Below, piece after piece: positions 58,005-64,000 of a stretch of 64,000 bases of DNA. The stretch lies in the NCBI GenBank assembly GCA_026545765.1, contig CM048840.1:21580765-21644764 (forward strand), written 5' to 3'. Made by a program: the position numbers and the translations under genes. Source of the stretch: Plantago major (taxonomy: Eukaryota; Streptophyta; Magnoliopsida; Lamiales; Plantaginaceae). Each line of letters begins with the position of its first letter. Positions within the stretch are counted from its first letter, which is position 1. The notes under the pieces were generated by a model. It was not told the DNA's origin. It made no database searches and saw only the letters and a program-made list of their open reading frames with translations.

Positions 58005-59934
58005 TTGTCAATTCACATTCTCCAGCTTATACAAGCTAAGCTTCTGAAAGGAAGTATGGAATTAACATTCATTTTGTGCTCTATTCATGTTGTGGTGGCA
58101 AATTGTCTTTTAGTATAACTTCAGAAAAAACAAAAGGAATCTCATGTTTAGTTCTACTTGTCACAATTCACAACTCACAAGTGAATATTAGCGTTGTCAT
58201 TAACTATTTTGAATATGAAAATTGATTTATTGCATTAATGTAAGACACCCATATGTTTAAGTAAAACTCCGATATAATCAAAGTTCATCGTGATGTTTGT
58301 GTGTATTTTTTATTGTTAGAATATTTTCTATTTTTGTGATCCACATAAACACTTATTATTTAGTTTAAATGTTTAGTGATTTATTTCTATAAGACTCACG
58401 TTAAATTATTATTATCAACTAGGACTCAACTCTGATGGATGGAAGTCACAATCTAACTTCGAATATAGTCTTAACCTAAATTTTATAAATAAAGTGTCAT
58501 ACTGCAATCTGATGCAGGTTTAATCTGACAATCATAAGTTTATTAACCGTATTTAACCACTATCTTTATTTTTCGGTATCGTGGATTCGATGCATGAGAA
58601 TGCTTTACCCACCAAATTAAACAAAACTTGAATCATGTCAGGAGGTAAGTCCTTGATTAAAATTTTCTTATATTTATTTTTCTTCTTCCTAATAATAATA
58701 ACTAGGATTACTCAAAAACGCAAACCGACTATAAAAGTGGGTGGATAATAATTTTGACCAATATAAACAGAAAAGTGTCGTTGCAAAATAGTATACTTAT
58801 TCCAATTAAGAGGATCTCACCTCACATTCAGAAGATAGTGACATTATTTAATTGTAGATGAGCAAAAACAGTCACGACTCACAACCCATCATAAGGTAAG
58901 CAAATATGTATTCTTTTGTACTCAAAAGTCGGTTTAGTGGAACTAACTCACAATACTATATTGTACCTTATATTCTCCAGGATATAATTTAGTTCATATA
59001 TTATATATTAGGAGTAATAATAACTAAGATACTGACACATATTATTAGAATTGTTAATTAGACATCTCTTTCATACTATATAATATGGAGTATTAGAATT
59101 GTTAGGCTATGTTATCTTCAACTGAAAACTCATTCATTCGATTCGATTCCATTCGATTCATTTAGTTATATTTTATCTACAATTGATTCGGTTTAAATAA
59201 ATTTATTGAAAAAACGGCGTAATTAGACATCTCTTTCATATGTCGACCAAATTTTGCTCACAGACTATGTTTATACATTAGAAGTCCTACTTATCAAGCA
59301 ATGAAATTGGACTTACTCTTTGGAATATTTCCTTTTGAAACATTATCCTCTGGAATATTGGAAAAGACACGTATGTAGCAAAAAGGAAGAAACAAAAGCC
59401 ACTTTGAAAGCCCCATTTATGTAATCTATTCATCTGGAAAAAACCTCGTCAAGAGTTAATATGGAGGTTTAAGTTTAATTAAGATTGATCATAGTGCTAT
59501 TGAGGAAGATAGCATATCAAGAAAGAAGTGAGAGTAAATTATAATACTGCTAATTACATAGGTTCTAATTACATAGCATAGTGATTTAAGGGTGCGGTTT
59601 GAGTAGTACATGATTCAAAGTAAAAAAAGCAGATTAAGCGGACAAAACCGCACAGATCACAGTTGAGTATTTGATTTAATGACTACTGGGAATATTATGC
59701 ATATAACGTTGACATATAGACTCTGTGGCGGAGTCACTTGCAGGCAAGGTATAGCCTGAATTTCTTGAACATGTCATATCCTATAATTGTGAAGTATAAT
59801 TAACATAATTTGAAGTGCTGGAGTAGTTATTTGTTGGACCTTTTAAAGGTGAGACCATTTTCATGATATGTATACAGAAGTTATTGGTTCCAATGTGCAA
59901 GTATGAGATTTCTGGGTGTGTTTATTACACTTCA
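58005..59934. other. Intergenic DNA after SAL1
   Basis: 3' UTR of the nucleotidase gene followed by AT-rich DNA. No gene recognised. Confidence 0.4.
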
Positions 59935-60905
59935 AAGAACTTTTATTCTAGTGTTCTGGGAACACTGAGTTCAGTGTTCTAGATACACTGGATATGTATC
60001 ACACTTTTGATATTTAATTTGTTTATAATTTTTACCTTTATTCGTTTTCCTAATTAGTTCCACAGTTTTGATGATATATATATGTATAAATATTTTAGGA
60101 CAAAAGATCTCATAGAATCCAAGGTGAATATACAAGTCGAAGATAACAAGTAGTATGTATACGAGCTGTGTTAGGAAAGGAAGTTGAAGTCTACAAGGAT
60201 TCTACTTACAAGATCATAACAAGATTCAATGTAGAACTCTACTGTTCACATAGGCGTTTCTCAAGCTTATATATACAGGGTCGACCTTGAAGACAATTTA
60301 CGCGTGAAGCAAGCAAGAAAAGAGTTCACGTTTATAGATTCACGTATTTGTAGAACACTGAACTCAGTGTTCACGTTTATTCGTTTATAGATTCAATGTA
60401 GAACTCTACTGTTCACATAGGCGTTTCTCAAGCTTATATATACAGGGTCGACCTTGAAGACAATTTACGCGTGAAGCAAGCAAGAAAAGAGTTCACGTTT
60501 ATAGATTCACGTATTTGTCATCCGTTTTTCTGAGTTGTTTCTGTCTAGATTTCTCTGTTTGTTTTAGAGATTGGTAGAGGTAGCTCTTTACGATTACTCA
60601 GTTGATTTGCATCTAGAGATATTCGCAAGAATAGATCTAGAGTAGTTATTTATATTCATTATCAATCATCGTATAGTGGATACTTTTCGCCATGAGGCTC
60701 GGTGGATTATAGTAATATAATCTGCTAGAAACTTATCTTTGTGTTTTGTTTATTTCCGCTGTTTATTATGTTCAAGTCGAGTTTAGGTTTCTAGGTTAAG
60801 TTTTGTTTAGTCGAGTTTGGTATCTTGATAACACTGGAAACTGTTATAAATAGATTTTGGTGTTCTCGATACACTGAACTCTGTGTCGTAGTTAGATTAG
60901 TATCG
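59935..60905. repeat. Repeat-like region, possibly a solo LTR
   Basis: Contains repeated dyads of AGTGTTCT/AGAACACT (near 59945-59990, 60353-60375 and 60835-60890), a TATA-like TATATATACAGGG, and an LTR-like leader with GAAAGGAAGTTGAAGTC. No coding capacity and no verified TG/CA ends. Confidence 0.35.
60234..60521. repeat. Tandem duplication, 157-bp period
   Basis: A block starting ATTCAATGTAGAACTCTACT and running to GATTCACGTATTTGT (about 130 bp) occurs at 60234 and again at 60391, identical as far as I can read. Between the copies is the palindrome GAACACTGAACTCAGTGTTC. Confidence 0.9.
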
Positions 60906-62239
60906 AATCCCGGTCCAGTTACTATTTCACGATGAGATATAAATGGAAGAAGTTACCGTACTATGAAATGATGATCAATAAGGCGAATGGAATGTTATTC
61001 AATTATGTTAAACGTCATAACGATATTACTGATATATCTGTGTAATTTCCACATGTGCTGAAAGCTTAGTTTTCTCCTATTTTACTCTTTACTAGTAGCA
61101 TTTTAATTTAGAAAAATTACACCAGCTCCCCCTAGTAAACACCCCCGTAGTCCCTGACATTTCAACAATTATAGATTGGTCCATTTTCTAATTTTAAAGT
61201 TTACCTTCCAAACATAACCTTATTTTAAACCCTCACACGTCTTCACTTTCCTTCTTATTCAACGATAAATTAATTTTCGCACCATTTCAATAAAATTTGT
61301 TGGATTTTATCATCATTGTTGTTCTATAGACGAACCATAGTTTGACCATTAAATAATACACTACGCATGCTTCTGACACAATAATACGTGTAGCGTGTTA
61401 TTTATAATTATAATATTTTATTTTCTAATATCATAGAAATATTCTCAATTTTGTGCATCATTATAACTCAAGTATCTTATTTGCAAACACCATACGAATA
61501 ATTCTAGCTAGTGTTTTATTTCCTAATATCATACGAATAATTTTAGTATTTTATTTGCCAACTTTAGCTCAAGTTTTAAATTTAATTTACATTTCACATA
61601 TCTATCTTACTGATTCAATTTTAATTTGGTGCATACATGCCTTTTTCTGATTAAGGTTCTGTTCTAGTTCGTTGATGTGATTATTAACTTTTATTTATAT
61701 TTGGAGTAATAATCATTGTTTATATTAATTTTTTAATAAAATGAATGTTTATAATAGAAGTGTAAATTATAAATTTAAATTAAGGATTTGTTTGGATACA
61801 ATTTGACCTTTAGATTATATTATTATTAATTTATGAAACCTTTTCTAATGTGTTATTGTTGATATGTCAGAGATCCCGTTATTATTATGAAATTTATTAG
61901 GGGAGCAAATGTAATTCAACTTAGTTTAGTTTGGTTCTTCCTTTTACATATGATATGACAAATTGGAGGAACAAAATTGGTTTCTTATTCCACATCCATA
62001 TAGGTATAACAAATCCTTCTCCATTTCCTAAACAAGATCACATCTAATCTAAGATTAGCGTAATTCAATGCCTCAATGAGAACGTGAGAAAGACCTAAAA
62101 ATGATCATGACAATTAGGAGATCAATAAATGTAAACCACCTGTCCTAATCATATCATCAACAAAATAAAAACACCTGTACAAATAATCCCCAACCGAACC
62201 AAGTACCGCTTTTATTACCAGAGCAGAATCTACCAATCT
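60906..62239. other. AT-rich intergenic DNA
   Basis: No gene recognised. The right part (about 62150-62240) is probably the promoter of the gene beginning at 62482. Confidence 0.4.
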
Positions 62240-62481
62240 CATTCTCTCTCTCTCCCAAACTCACTGGTCGGCTCTCTCTCTAAACTCTGCAACTCCAAGT
62301 GTGTACTCTTGTAATACTGTACCAAATACTCACTGCAAAGTTTTGAGCTATTTTCTTTTCCTTGCACAAAAACGTGAATAGAAGAAACGCAAGTAAAGTG
62401 AAATCCAGCTAGCTTTTACAAGATCTGTTCATCATTTCACTCTACTTTTTTTTGGGAAAGCCCAATAAAGATCTGCCCTCA
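62240..62481 (+). promoter_or_regulatory. Pyrimidine-rich leader of the gene at 62482
   Basis: CTCTCTCTCTCTC tracts (62244-62280), typical of plant 5' UTRs and Y patches, lead to an ATG in CCTCAATGTTTCGC. Confidence 0.5.
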
Positions 62482-63895
62482 ATGTTTCGCTCTCTGCTAT
62501 TCTCCCTCTGCTTCTTGGTAAAGCTGTTTGCCTTTCCATTTCTCTGTTATTTCACTTTCTGGAGCTTCCATTGAGCTTATGATAGGGAAGCAGGTCCAAG
62601 TTTTCTTGATTTTGAATCTTTGCAATTTTAAGGGTTTTTTTTGTGGACTTTTTAGGTAGTTAACTTGTTTTACTGTTGAATGATGTTTGTTAGTTCATTA
62701 ATTTTAAGAAATGAGGGATTTTCCATAAATGGCAAGTAAGCAGGACAGTTGTTTGTAGAGATTTCTGAAATCCCTTTTCGAATTCTTGGTATATTTGGAT
62801 GTTTCTTGTTTGTTCATTTGCTATTTATGCAATTTGTTGATGGGTTTAGTAATTCTGTAATCTAGGTTACTTTTGTGACTCTGTATTATGTAAAAATATA
62901 TCCAAAGGGCTTAAAGTAGGAAGAATAATACTGATATATCCTTTTAAGCTCTAGATTAATTTCCTTTTTGTCTGCTTTCTGTAGTTATTAGTAGGTCACT
63001 CCTTTTCCAATTGAAGAGCATCAGAATACTTTCCCAAGTTTTACTGTGTAATTGCACTTCTTTTATAGAAATTTAAGATTTACAATGGTTTTTAATCTAT
63101 ATTACTGCAACCGGAAGTGTTTTGTTAGTCAACGTCTTTGTCAATATAGATTCTCTGTTTATGATGGTTCAGAAATATCTGTTGTTGTCTTTCAGCATTT
63201 GTTGATGGTTTTTTCTGTTTACTGATTTATTCTATGACTATTGCTGTCTCATCAGCTGTTAGGTGCTAGCTCAAATGGGTACACATTCTGGAGTGGTTAT
63301 GCCGCTCGCAACAGTATGTTTGGTTGCTTTAAAGTTGATTTTATAATCTTTCATGGCCATTCTTCTGCATGCATATAACTTGTACTAACTAATTCTGTAC
63401 AGATGTTCATGATCCAGCCTCAGTTAACTCAAATAAAGTGAGTGCTCAACGTAAGGCAGGTACTTTTACTTATCCCTTATTTCAAGCTAATACTATCTCT
63501 TGTCACGGTTGTCATTAATAAATTTTGTTGGGACACTAGTCTTCTTCTTTATGCCAAAATGCATACGTCTTATTACATGTGGATTTCCACTTGGATTTAG
63601 CATTTGATAAGCAAATCTGAATTTATGGCGTGTTGGCGTGTCAAGGAAGTTTCTAACTTCAATCTACTTCTCTATCTTTGGAATCATGTTTGTAAATGAA
63701 CTCTACGGAAACATTGTTAGGATGACGTATAATAACCTAGAACTCTTAACATCGAACATGTTGGTTTCTGCTCACACTTAATGGTAATAGGCTTCTTTGA
63801 CTTTTTATTTGATATTTCTTCACTTCTTCGTGCAGATGTCAGGAGATTGCAGTCATCTTCCCCGCTCAGAAGTATCAGCCATCAGGCTGTGGCAG
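62482..63895 (+). CDS. First four coding exons of a gene for a putative secreted or membrane protein, continues past the window
   Basis: Exons 62482-62517, 63256-63313, 63403-63459 and 63836-63895 all have GT-AG junctions and consistent phases. They encode MFRSLLFSLCFL + LLGASSNGYTFWSGYAARN + NVHDPASVNSNKVSAQRKA + DVRRLQSSSPLRSISHQAVA. The first 16 or so residues are a hydrophobic stretch with one early Arg, fitting a signal peptide or signal anchor. The rest is polar and rich in S, N and R, like a luminal stem region. I do not recognise the family from this part. A donor follows the fourth exon at 63896. Small exons and long introns suggest a genuine host gene. Confidence 0.55.
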
Positions 63896-64000
63896 GTAAT
63901 TCTTTTATATGAAAGAAGGGAAAGGGCAAAGAAGAATCAGAATAAAAAGAAAAAAGAAAACGAACGTTGTGGTCTTTCTTCTTCCTTTTTCCTTCATGAG

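Overview
This is nuclear DNA of a flowering plant, almost certainly a eudicot. It is AT-rich, has GT-AG introns and plant TATA boxes, and carries plant-specific families: a FAR1-type MULE transposase, a PIF/Harbinger element, a CACTA (En/Spm) element, a SIRE-type Copia retrotransposon, REM-type B3 domains, plant methyl-CpG-binding (MBD) domains and a SAL1-type nucleotidase. Nothing looks bacterial, organellar or like CRISPR. Most of the window is transposon.

Layout. 1-833 is a 17-bp tandem array. It ends just before the TATA box of a MULE transposase gene (940-3556) that has a C-terminal OTU domain and is frameshifted near its end. 3557-8767 is AT-rich; 5376-7090 holds a family of short repeats and two exon-like islands. 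8768-9004 (-) is a small intact gene of unknown function. 10395-10724 (-) is the 3' exon of an MBD-like gene fragment. 11164-14776 is a complete PIF/Harbinger element (TSD TTA) with a decayed Myb-like gene and a transposase split by one nonsense codon. 15421-46990 is a tandem array of decayed REM/B3 units. One unit is interrupted by a 23-kb CACTA element (16758-39776, TSD CAT). A 15.6-kb Copia/SIRE element (20774-36392, TSD ATTCT) sits inside a coding exon of the CACTA transposase. Insertion order is therefore B3 array, then CACTA, then Copia.

47044-52698 (-) is a multi-exon gene with two MBD modules and an LTR-like insert in an intron. A second, inverted copy of that insert lies upstream of the gene (53928-55572), next to a small fold-back element. 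56208-58004 (+) is an intact two-exon gene for a 353-residue SAL1/FRY1-type 3'(2'),5'-bisphosphate nucleotidase, the best-preserved host gene here. 59935-60900 is repeat-like, with a 157-bp tandem duplication. From 62482 the first four coding exons of a gene for a putative secreted or membrane protein run off the right edge.

The most unusual observation concerns the two Copia LTRs. They differ at a run of sites by the same exchange: CTG in the 3' copy is ACG in the 5' copy, and CAG is CGG. The same loss seems to explain several frameshifts in transposon genes. This is not a cytosine-deamination pattern. It may be base-calling error at methylated CHG sites, so part of the apparent pseudogenisation may be artefact.
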